A DNA stretch of 64,000 nucleotides, taken from the NCBI RefSeq assembly GCF_014635285.1, contig NZ_BMCR01000001.1:773196-837195 (forward strand). The letters run 5' to 3'. The notes beneath the pieces were generated by a model. The model worked only from the letters and a program-made list of their open reading frames with translations. It was not told the origin of the DNA and searched no databases. The position numbers were made by a program, and so were the translations under genes. This DNA comes from Stappia taiwanensis (GTDB lineage: Bacteria > Pseudomonadota > Alphaproteobacteria > Rhizobiales > Stappiaceae). Positions 25,904-33,024 of the stretch are shown here, one piece after another (positions within the stretch are counted from its first letter, which is position 1; the number at the start of each line of letters is the position of its first letter).

Positions 25904-27109
25904 TCAGTCGATGTCACGCAGCGCCGCAATGGCCGCAGCCGCAAACTCGGGCGAATTGATGTGATGCGGCACGCGGATCAGCTTGCGTGTCGCCGAGGGG
26001 ATGAAGCGGGCGGTGATGGCGGTAAACAGCGCCGCGTCCGCCTCCGGATCCCAGAACGGCAGATCGGGCGCATCGAGAGCCGACACGCCGCCTTCGGGAA
26101 GCAGGAACCGCACCGGGCCTTCCATCTGGTTGAGCCGGCCGGCGATCCAGTCGCCCATGCGGGTGTTTTCCTCCGCCGTGGTGCGCATCAAGGTCACCTG
26201 CGGATTGTGCTCGTAGAAATTCCGCCCCTTGTAATGGGCCGGGACGGTGGCCGGACCACCGAAATTCACCATGTCGAGCGCGCCGCAGGAGCCGACATAG
26301 GGAACCCGGTGGCGGATGATCGCGCCGAACCGGTCCTCATCGGCGGCCATCACCCCGCCCATCATCATGTCGCAGATCTCGGTGGTGGTGAGGTCGACCA
26401 CCGCGCGCATGTAGCCGCTGTCGACCAGCTTTTCCATCGAGCGCCCGCCAACGCCGGTGGCATGGAAGACGAAGGGCTCGTAAGCATCCTCCAGCCCGGC
26501 GGCGACCGCCTGCACGGCTGCGGTGGTGACGCCGAACATGGTCAGCGCCAGGCCCGGCTTTTCGGCCTCGGACGGCGCGTCAACCGGCGGATGCTGGATC
26601 ATGCCCGCCATGGCGGCGGCGCCATTGCCCAGCACCTGCCGCGAGATCGCGTTGAGGCCCTGCACATCCGTCACCGAATACATCATCATCATGTCGCAAG
26701 GGCCGACATAGGGCGCGACATCACCAGACGCGACGGTGGAGATCATCACCTTGGGCACCCCGACGGGCAGAACGCGCATGGCCGGGGTGGCCAGCGCCGT
26801 GCCGCCCGAGCCCGCCGCCGAAATCAGCCCGCCGATCTGGTCCAGACTAGCCGCGACCCAGGCCTCGAAGGCCTGCGACATGGCCGAAACGGCGGTGCCG
26901 CGATCGCCGGTGAAGACCGCCTTGGGCCCGCGCGGATGGGCGGCGGCAATCTCGCCCGCTGTGATGTCGGTCCCTGCGTCCCCGCCCGTGGTCGACAGAT
27001 CGACGGTCTTGCAGGCGACCCCTGCCGCCTTCAGCCGGTCGGCCAGATAGGTCAGCTCGGCGGATTTGGTGTCGAAGGTTCCGGCGACAAGCACGGGTCT
27101 GGCGGTCAT
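25904..27109 (-). CDS. UPF0261 family protein (Tm-1-like ATP-binding domain)
   Basis: A 401-residue protein of the UPF0261 family, homologous to the N-terminal half of plant Tm-1. Recognisable features are the start [14 protein letters not shown], the glycine-rich [27 protein letters not shown] and the C-terminal [10 protein letters not shown]. The ATG at 27109 follows GGAGGAA. It is first in the operon, diverging across 193 bp from the second TIM-barrel gene. The biochemical role is not established; ATP binding is described for the family. Confidence 0.9.
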   Translation of the reverse strand: MTARPVLVAGTFDTKSAELTYLADRLKAAGVACKTVDLSTTGGDAGTDITAGEIAAAHPRGPKAVFTGDRGTAVSAMSQAFEAWVAASLDQIGGLISAAGSGGTALATPAMRVLPVGVPKVMISTVASGDVAPYVGPCDMMMMYSVTDVQGLNAISRQVLGNGAAAMAGMIQHPPVDAPSEAEKPGLALTMFGVTTAAVQAVAAGLEDAYEPFVFHATGVGGRSMEKLVDSGYMRAVVDLTTTEICDMMMGGVMAADEDRFGAIIRHRVPYVGSCGALDMVNFGGPATVPAHYKGRNFYEHNPQVTLMRTTAEENTRMGDWIAGRLNQMEGPVRFLLPEGGVSALDAPDLPFWDPEADAALFTAITARFIPSATRKLIRVPHHINSPEFAAAAIAALRDID

Positions 27110-27302
27110 CTTTCATTCCTCCATGGGCAGTGGCGTCAGGTCACACGCGCGGCGCCCCACCCCCATCTGTTGTTGTTGCAAGCTGGCCTTCACGCGCTCC
27201 CTGCGGCGCGGGCCACAGGGCTGAACCGCAAGCGATGGTCCGCCATCGACTTGACAGGCTCAACCGGTCGCGGCACCACACTTGGGTAAATTGGGGTAAG
27301 AA

Positions 27303-28034
27303 ATGACGCCATCAGACACAAACCCCGCGTTGCTGCATTGGCAGATCTGGCGCCCCCGTGCATCAGCGCCGGTCCCCTCTGGCATCCTGACCTTTGCGCC
27401 GGGCGGCGCCGATCTGGGGCTCCCGCCAGAGGTCGCCCTGCATTTGCCAACCGCTGCGGGAAATAAGGTGCTGCTCGACGCGCTCACGCAGCCGGCGGGG
27501 CACCCGCGCACCACGGCGATCAAAGACAAGGCGGCCGGACTTTTCATGGCCGATTGTTTCCTGCATGTGGAGCGCACGGCAGAGATCCTGCGCGCCGCCG
27601 GCATCGAGTGGGTCTGCAACCTGCCGACCGTCGGCCAGCACGACCGCGCTTTTCAGCATGTCCTTTCGCAGGTGAACATGGGCGTGGACCGGGAGCTGGC
27701 CGTGTGTGACGCCTTCCGCACGCGCGGCTTCCGCCTTCTGGTCGCGGTCAGCGAAGCGGAAGCGGCCCCCCGGTGGGCCCGCCTCGACCCGGAGGCGATT
27801 GCCCATGTGCCGGGGCTTGCCGCCTTCCGCACCGGCCGCCCCGCACTCTCGCAGCGCCGGGCGGCGGAAGCGGAGTTGCGCGCCGCCCTCGCCGCAAAGG
27901 GATGGAAGGGGCTGTTTCTCCCCTATGGCAACCCGGAGGAAGGCGCCGCAGTGAAGGACGAAGCCGGCCCCTGCCTGTGCCCGCCCTATCCATGGCCGGG
28001 CACCTGGGGAGCGCAAGAGACTGCTGCCGGATGA
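27303..28034 (+). CDS. Uncharacterised divergent PEP-hydrolase-like protein
   Basis: A 243-residue protein I could not assign to a named family. Its middle (residues about 75-175) aligns by eye with the TIM-barrel protein encoded at 25048-25890: G-I-E-W-V-C-N-L-P-T-V-G-x-x-D against [15 protein letters not shown], then a shared S-E-A-(E/D)-A stretch. It lacks the family N-terminus (G-G-G-A-G-T-G) and the C-terminal C-H-G-G-P-I, so it is a divergent or partial barrel, perhaps regulatory. The ATG is preceded by GGGGTAAG. It is transcribed away from the UPF0261 operon. Alternative: a decayed paralog, but the frame is intact. Confidence 0.65.
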   Translation: MTPSDTNPALLHWQIWRPRASAPVPSGILTFAPGGADLGLPPEVALHLPTAAGNKVLLDALTQPAGHPRTTAIKDKAAGLFMADCFLHVERTAEILRAAGIEWVCNLPTVGQHDRAFQHVLSQVNMGVDRELAVCDAFRTRGFRLLVAVSEAEAAPRWARLDPEAIAHVPGLAAFRTGRPALSQRRAAEAELRAALAAKGWKGLFLPYGNPEEGAAVKDEAGPCLCPPYPWPGTWGAQETAAG

Positions 28035-28070
28035 TCCGCGCGTTCGCGCTCAAAGAGCCGCACATGCAAA

Positions 28071-28109
28071 CGGCGGGACGCACCATGCACGCATCCCGCC
28101 GCCGGTTTT
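28071..28109 (+). terminator. Intrinsic terminator after the divergent TIM-barrel gene
   Basis: A stem of about 8 bp (CGGCGGGA / TCCCGCCG) extended by CGC pairing and ending near TTTT on the + strand, between two convergent genes. Confidence 0.65.
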
Positions 28110-28144
28110 CTCAGTCTCGGGGCCGGAAGCCCCCGGAAGCGCCG

Positions 28145-29017
28145 TCAGAGCGCGTAGCGCTTTTCCATTTCGTCGAAATGCGCCTTGTTCACCATGCGCT
28201 GCCGCTCGGCGAAGCTGGCCACCGGACCGTCTTCATCCAGCATCGTGTTTTCCTTCAGCTGGCCAAGGGCAACCTGCATGCCGTGCAGCGCGCTCTGCAA
28301 GGCGACATTGGCGTAGAGCACCAGCGAAAAGCCCATCTCGTCCAGCGTCTTCAGGTCCATGATCGGGGTGTGTCCGCCGACCACGAGATTGACAAGCTGC
28401 GGGGTGCCCTTCAGCGCCTGCGGGATGCCTTGCACCTCGTCCAGCGTCTTCGGCGCCTCGACGAAGGTAATGTCCGCCCCGTCCTCGATGAAGGTGGCGG
28501 CCCGGTCCAGCGCCGCCTGATAGCCCTCGGTGGCGCGGGCATCGGTGCGGGCGACGATCAGCGTGTTTTCATCCTGACGCGCATCGACGGCGGCGCGGAT
28601 GCGCGAGCGCGCCTCGGCGAGCGGCACCACGTCCTTGCCGGCAAAATGGCCGCAGCGCTTCGGCGTCACCTGGTCCTCAAGCTGGATGGCGCTGGCGCCG
28701 GCCCGCTCCAGCACCCGCACCGTATGCGCCACGTTCAGCGCGTTGCCGAACCCGTTGTCCGCATCCACCACGATGGGCAGATCGGTCACGCCCCGGATCG
28801 CCGAGGTGTGCTGGGCAATTTCCGACAGGTTGATGAAGCCCATGTCCGGCATGCCGAGATAGGTGTTGGTCAGCCCCGCGCCCGTCAGATAGACCCCTTC
28901 AAAGCCCAGATCCGCGATCACCCGCGCCGCCAGCGCGTTCGGGGCTCCGGGCAGCAGCATGGCGCCGCCTTGCGCAAGACGCTGCTTGAAGGACTTGCTG
29001 ATTTCATGATTGAGCAC
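28145..29017 (-). CDS. Isocitrate lyase/PEP mutase superfamily enzyme
   Basis: A 290-residue enzyme of the ICL/PEPM superfamily, whose members cleave or form C-C or P-C bonds next to a carboxylate (methylisocitrate lyase, oxaloacetate decarboxylase, dimethylmalate lyase). The Mg-site motif V-D-A-D-N-G-F-G-N and the active-site loop K-R-C-G-H are present, so it should be catalytic. The start appears to be a GTG at 29017 with AGAGAGA upstream. It lies 45 bp downstream of a GntR gene. Which subgroup it belongs to is not decided; the context suggests catabolism of a substituted dicarboxylate. Confidence 0.86.
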   Translation of the reverse strand: MLNHEISKSFKQRLAQGGAMLLPGAPNALAARVIADLGFEGVYLTGAGLTNTYLGMPDMGFINLSEIAQHTSAIRGVTDLPIVVDADNGFGNALNVAHTVRVLERAGASAIQLEDQVTPKRCGHFAGKDVVPLAEARSRIRAAVDARQDENTLIVARTDARATEGYQAALDRAATFIEDGADITFVEAPKTLDEVQGIPQALKGTPQLVNLVVGGHTPIMDLKTLDEMGFSLVLYANVALQSALHGMQVALGQLKENTMLDEDGPVASFAERQRMVNKAHFDEMEKRYAL

Positions 29018-29062
29018 GAACGATCTCTCTTTTCTTTCTGATGGTGATGGGGGCGGCGCGGG

Positions 29063-29752
29063 TCAGGCGTCGTCGGATTTGAGCTGCGCCTCAAGAGAGG
29101 CCCAGCTGTTCTGGATGTGGCGGCGCATCAGCAGGCCCGCCACTTCGCTGTCGCCAGCGGCAATCGCTTCCACGATCCGCTCATGCTCCCTCAGGGCGGA
29201 AACGCCCCGCCCGGTCACATGGGTATGCCGGACCCGGAGCAGCGCCAGCTGCGGATAGAGTTCCTTGGTCAGATAGCGCTGGATGATCGCGTTGCCGGCC
29301 ATGCGGGCGACGATGTTGTGAAAGTCGCGGTCGGAGCCCCCTTGCAGATAGGCGCCGGTCGGATGGGCGGCGACGTCCCGGGAGTGACCCGCCAGCACCG
29401 CGCGCAACTGCGCCACCGCTTCCGCAGAGGCGGATGCGGCGGCAAGGGACGCGGCCTGCGCCTCCAGCGCCTCGCGCACCTGGTAGAGCGCGCGAGCATC
29501 GTCATAGCTCATTTCGCGGACACGGGCGCCGCTGTGCGGCACCACGGTCACCACCCCGGTCTCGGCGAGCATCTTCAGTGCCGCGCGAATCGGACCACGG
29601 CTGACATCGAAGCGCTTGGCCAGAGCCACCTCACCCAGGCGGGTTCCGGGCGCGAGCTCCCCGGCCAGGATTTCCTCGCACAGGCAGTCATGGATTCGCT
29701 GCGCCGCCAGCCCTGCCGGGCTCTCGTCTTTTGTAAACAATTCTGCAGCCAT
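29063..29752 (-). CDS. GntR-family regulator, FadR subfamily (FCD domain)
   Basis: A 229-residue GntR protein. The winged helix is at residues about 15-80 (L-G-E-V-A-L-A-K-R-F-D-V-S-R-G-P-I-R-A-A-L) and is followed by an all-helical FCD effector domain with metal-type residues (D-R-D-F-H-N, H-x-x-I-V). The ATG at 29752 follows GAAGGAA. It is co-directional with the ICL-family enzyme and divergent from the tctCBA-type transporter, with an FCD-type operator match in between, so it probably controls both directions. Confidence 0.9.
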   Translation of the reverse strand: MAAELFTKDESPAGLAAQRIHDCLCEEILAGELAPGTRLGEVALAKRFDVSRGPIRAALKMLAETGVVTVVPHSGARVREMSYDDARALYQVREALEAQAASLAAASASAEAVAQLRAVLAGHSRDVAAHPTGAYLQGGSDRDFHNIVARMAGNAIIQRYLTKELYPQLALLRVRHTHVTGRGVSALREHERIVEAIAAGDSEVAGLLMRRHIQNSWASLEAQLKSDDA

Positions 29753-29873
29753 GACGTTCCTTCGCCTACTCTCCGCCGGCCTCAATCTTGTATCAAAAAG
29801 CCCATTATTTGCGGATTTGTCAAGGAATCGAACTGGCATTCATGTGTCTTGACAGAACCCGATCTTTGCTATT

Positions 29874-29884
29874 TTGTCTTACAA
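29874..29884. promoter_or_regulatory. GntR/FadR-type operator
   Basis: TTGT-CTT-ACAA is an 11-bp perfect dyad that fits the FadR-subfamily pattern TNGT-NNN-ACNA. It lies 49 bp before the transporter start codon. A partial copy (TTGTATCAA) lies at 29789-29797 near the gntR start. Binding is inferred. Confidence 0.5.
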
Positions 29885-29933
29885 TATTGCAGTTTCACGA
29901 CAGATCGTGGATGGGAGGAACCTGAGAAATCTC

Positions 29934-30899
29934 ATGAAAATCGCAGCTCTGAAATATTGTGTCGCCGGCCTGCTCCTGGCCTCCTCGGCAGCCCTTGCGG
30001 ATGTCACCGCTCCGGAGTGCATCGCTCCGGCGAAGCCCGGCGGTGGCTTCGACCTGACCTGCCGCGTGGCCCAGACCGGCCTTGCCGCGCAGTTCGACAA
30101 GCCGATCCAGGTGACCTTCATGCCAGGCGGCATCGGCGCCGTGGCGTTCAGCCAGTTCAACACCACCCGCACCGACGACCCGAACGCGATTGTCGCCTTC
30201 TCGTCCGGCTCGCTGCTCAACATCGCCACCGGCAAGTTCGGTGAATTCACCGAGAACGACGTCCGCTTCCTGGCCACCGTCGGTGCGGATTTCGGCGCCG
30301 TCGTCGTGCGGGCGGACAGCAACTTCGAAACCCTCGATGACCTGATGGCGGTCTTCAAGGAGAACCCGGCCGAGGTGGTCGTCGGTGCCGGCGGCTCCGT
30401 CGGCTCGCAGGACTGGATGAAGGGCGCCCTGCTGCTCAAGTCCGTGGAAAGCAGCCCGCGCGACATGCGCTACGTGTCCTTTGAAGGCGGCGGCGAGGCC
30501 CTGGCGGCCCTTTTGGGCGGCTCCATCGACATGGTCACAGCCGATGTGGGCGAGGTGATCACCCATCTGGAAGCCGGCAACATCCGCGTGCTGGCCGTGC
30601 TCTCCCCCGAGCGGCTCGACGCGCCGTTCGACCAGATCCCCACGGCGATCGAGCAGGGCTATGACGTCGAGTGGACGATCATGCGCGGCTTCTACATGGG
30701 CAACAACGTGCCGGATGCGGACTACCAGACCTGGGCGGACGCCTTCGCCAAGGCCTACGAGACCGAGGAGTTCCGCAAGATCCGCGAAGAAAAGGGCCTG
30801 CTGCCGCTGAACCTCTCCGGCGCCGAGCTTGACACCAAGGTCAAGCAGCGCATCGGCGAGCTGCGCCAGATCGCCCGCGACGCCGGTCTGATCAAGTAA
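29934..30899 (+). CDS. tctC: Tripartite tricarboxylate transporter substrate-binding protein
   Basis: A 321-residue periplasmic Bug/TctC-type protein. A signal peptide (M-K-I-A-A-L-K then a hydrophobic stretch, cleavage near A-L-A-D) precedes the family start C-I-A-P-A-K-P-G-G-G-F-D-L-T, which binds a ligand carboxylate. The ATG at 29934 is supported by the signal peptide, although GGAGG lies about 16 nt upstream, farther than usual. It is the binding component for the TctB/TctA genes that follow. The ligand is a carboxylate, probably the substrate of the flanking ICL/TIM-barrel enzymes (inference). Confidence 0.9.
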   Translation: MKIAALKYCVAGLLLASSAALADVTAPECIAPAKPGGGFDLTCRVAQTGLAAQFDKPIQVTFMPGGIGAVAFSQFNTTRTDDPNAIVAFSSGSLLNIATGKFGEFTENDVRFLATVGADFGAVVVRADSNFETLDDLMAVFKENPAEVVVGAGGSVGSQDWMKGALLLKSVESSPRDMRYVSFEGGGEALAALLGGSIDMVTADVGEVITHLEAGNIRVLAVLSPERLDAPFDQIPTAIEQGYDVEWTIMRGFYMGNNVPDADYQTWADAFAKAYETEEFRKIREEKGLLPLNLSGAELDTKVKQRIGELRQIARDAGLIK

Positions 30900-30905
30900 C
30901 CGTCA

Positions 30906-30940
30906 AGCCCGGCAGATGCGCAATCTGCCGGGCTTTTTTT
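30906..30940 (+). terminator. Intra-operon terminator between tctC and tctB
   Basis: A 12-bp perfect stem (AGCCCGGCAGAT / ATCTGCCGGGCT) with a 5-nt loop is followed by seven T residues. Read-through would be needed for tctBA, giving a binding-protein excess. Confidence 0.85.
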
Positions 30941-30967
30941 CGCTCTCACGACCCCGTGGACGGACAC

Positions 30968-31405
30968 ATGATCGACCGCATTTTCGCCGGCACATTGCTC
31001 CTGATCACCCTGGCCTATGGCTTCATCGCCTTCACGCTCATCAAGGCGCCGTTCCAGTACGACCCGATCGGCCCGGAAGGCTGGCCGCAGATCCTCGCCA
31101 TTGTCGCGGTGATCTGCCTGATCATGCTAATGATCCGGCCGGACGTGGACAGCCTCGACACCAGCCGGCCGACCTGGATCAAGCTCGCCTGCGCCTCGGC
31201 GATGTTGTTCGCCTATGCGGAGCTTTACGAGCCGCTCGGCTTCATCATCGCCACAGCCCTGTTCGCCACGCTGATGGCGCGCCTTCTGGGCGCGGCCTGG
31301 GGGCGCTCGGCGGCGTTCGGCATCACCATCGGCGTTGCCGGATATCTCGTCTGCGCCGGCCTGATGGGCCTCAACCTTCCCGCCGGGCCGCTGCCCAAGA
31401 TTTAA
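30968..31405 (+). CDS. tctB: Tripartite tricarboxylate transporter small membrane subunit
   Basis: A 145-residue membrane protein with four hydrophobic segments (A-G-T-L-L-L-I-T-L-A-Y-G-F first), typical of TctB. It has the family P-x-x-x-P-x-x-W-P pattern in D-P-I-G-P-E-G-W-P. The ATG at 30968 is used; a GTG at 30956 in the same frame is possible. It lies 12 bp upstream of tctA and after the intra-operon terminator. Confidence 0.88.
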   Translation: MIDRIFAGTLLLITLAYGFIAFTLIKAPFQYDPIGPEGWPQILAIVAVICLIMLMIRPDVDSLDTSRPTWIKLACASAMLFAYAELYEPLGFIIATALFATLMARLLGAAWGRSAAFGITIGVAGYLVCAGLMGLNLPAGPLPKI

Positions 31406-31417
31406 GGACGCCAAGAG

Positions 31418-32935
31418 ATGCAAGAAGTTTTCGCCAGCCTGGGCACAGGCTTCGGCGTCGCGCTGGCGCCGTTCAACATCATGCTGGTGCTGATCGGCTG
31501 CTTCGCCGGCACGCTCATCGGCGCCCTTCCCGGTATCGGTCCGATCAACGGCGTCGCCATTCTCCTGCCCATCGCCTACGGGCTGGGGCTGCCGCCCGAA
31601 AGCGCCCTGATCCTGCTCGCCGGCATCTATTACGGCGCCGAATACGGCGGCCGGATTTCCTCCATCCTGCTCAACGTGCCGGGGGACGCCGGCGCGGTGA
31701 TGACCACGCTCGACGGCAACCCGATGGCCAAGCGCGGCGAAGCGGGCCGCGCCCTGTCGCTGTCGGCCATCGCCTCGTTCGTCGGCGGCACCTTCGCCGT
31801 CATCCTGATGTCTATGTTCGGGCCGGCGCTCGCCCGCTTCGCGGTTACCTTCTCGCCGTCCGATTATGTGGCGCTGATGGTCTTCGCCTTCGCCTCGCTG
31901 GCCTCGCTGGTCGGCAAGAACCCGTGGAAGACCTTGATGGGCGCCTTGATCGGCCTGATGCTCGCCACCATGGGCATCGACGGCAACACCGGCGTGCCGC
32001 GCTTCACCTTCGGTGTGCCCGACCTTCTCGCCGGCATCGACTTCCTGATCGTGGTGATCGGTCTGTTTGGCATGGCCGAGCTGTTCCACCTGGTCGAGCA
32101 GCAGGTGACCGGCAAGCTCCAGACCCTGCCGGTCGACAGCTCCTTCGTGCGCATGGCCGATCTGGCCCGGACGAAATGGACGATCCTGCGCGCCTCGATC
32201 ATCGGCTTCTTCATCGGCATCCTGCCGGGAACCGGCGCCTCGGTGGCCTCGGCCGTCGCCTATGGCGCGGAAAAGCGCGCCGCCGGCGCGGACACGAGCG
32301 AATTCGGCAAGGGCGATGTGCGCGGCCTCGCCGCCCCGGAAGCCGCCAACAACGCAGCGGCCAGCGGTGCGATGGTGCCGATGCTGACGCTCGGCATCCC
32401 CGGCTCGGGCACCACCGCCATCCTGCTGGGCGCCCTGATGTTGTTCAACGTCCAGCCCGGCCCGCTGCTGTTCACCCAGCATCCGGAGATCGCCTGGGGT
32501 CTGATCGCCTCCATGTATGTGGGCAACGTGGCGCTCCTGATCATCAACCTGCCGCTGGTGGGCCTGTTCGCCCGGATGCTGACCATCCCGCAGCATTACC
32601 TGACACCGCTGATCGCCATCCTGGCCTTCATCGGGGTGTATTCGATTGTCGGCAATCCGTTTGATCTGTTCCTGATCATCCTGCTGGGCATGTTCGGCTG
32701 GCTGCTGCGCAAGATGGAATTCCCGCTCGCACCGGTCATTCTCGGCTTCGTGCTCGGTGGGCTGTTCGAGGACAACCTGCGCCGTGCCCTGTCGATCTCG
32801 GCCGGCGACTGGGGGATCCTGGTGGAGAGCTGGAAGAGCCTGGCACTCTACGGCCTTGCCGTGCTCGCCGTGGTGCTGCCGGCAACCCTGTCCTACCTTA
32901 ACAAACGCCGAGCGCGTGACCGCGCCCCAACTTGA
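31418..32935 (+). CDS. tctA: Tripartite tricarboxylate transporter large permease
   Basis: A 505-residue TctA-type permease with about 11-12 hydrophobic segments. The family signatures are clear: G-A-L-P-G-I-G-P-I-N-G near residue 35, Y-Y-G-A-E-Y-G-G at about 70, G-I-L-P-G-T-G-A-S-V-A-S mid-protein and L-T-L-G-I-P-G-S-G-T-T-A. It carries out ion-coupled import of carboxylates delivered by TctC. It ends the operon before a strong terminator. Confidence 0.95.
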   Translation: MQEVFASLGTGFGVALAPFNIMLVLIGCFAGTLIGALPGIGPINGVAILLPIAYGLGLPPESALILLAGIYYGAEYGGRISSILLNVPGDAGAVMTTLDGNPMAKRGEAGRALSLSAIASFVGGTFAVILMSMFGPALARFAVTFSPSDYVALMVFAFASLASLVGKNPWKTLMGALIGLMLATMGIDGNTGVPRFTFGVPDLLAGIDFLIVVIGLFGMAELFHLVEQQVTGKLQTLPVDSSFVRMADLARTKWTILRASIIGFFIGILPGTGASVASAVAYGAEKRAAGADTSEFGKGDVRGLAAPEAANNAAASGAMVPMLTLGIPGSGTTAILLGALMLFNVQPGPLLFTQHPEIAWGLIASMYVGNVALLIINLPLVGLFARMLTIPQHYLTPLIAILAFIGVYSIVGNPFDLFLIILLGMFGWLLRKMEFPLAPVILGFVLGGLFEDNLRRALSISAGDWGILVESWKSLALYGLAVLAVVLPATLSYLNKRRARDRAPT

Positions 32936-32968
32936 GACAGGCGGCGCCCCGCCGCCCTTTCTCGCAAG

Positions 32969-33003
32969 GCCCCTTGAGGAGAGATCTTCAAGGGGCTTTT
33001 TTT
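32969..33003 (+). terminator. Intrinsic terminator after tctA
   Basis: A 9-bp stem (GCCCCTTGA / TCAAGGGGC) with a 10-nt loop is followed by seven T residues. Confidence 0.85.
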
Positions 33004-33024
33004 CGCGTTCCCCCTGAGGCACAC

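Noticed and set aside
27303..28034. Interpretation of the divergent TIM-barrel gene as a pseudogene
   Set aside because: The frame is intact with start, ribosome site and terminator. The missing ends are better described as divergence than decay.
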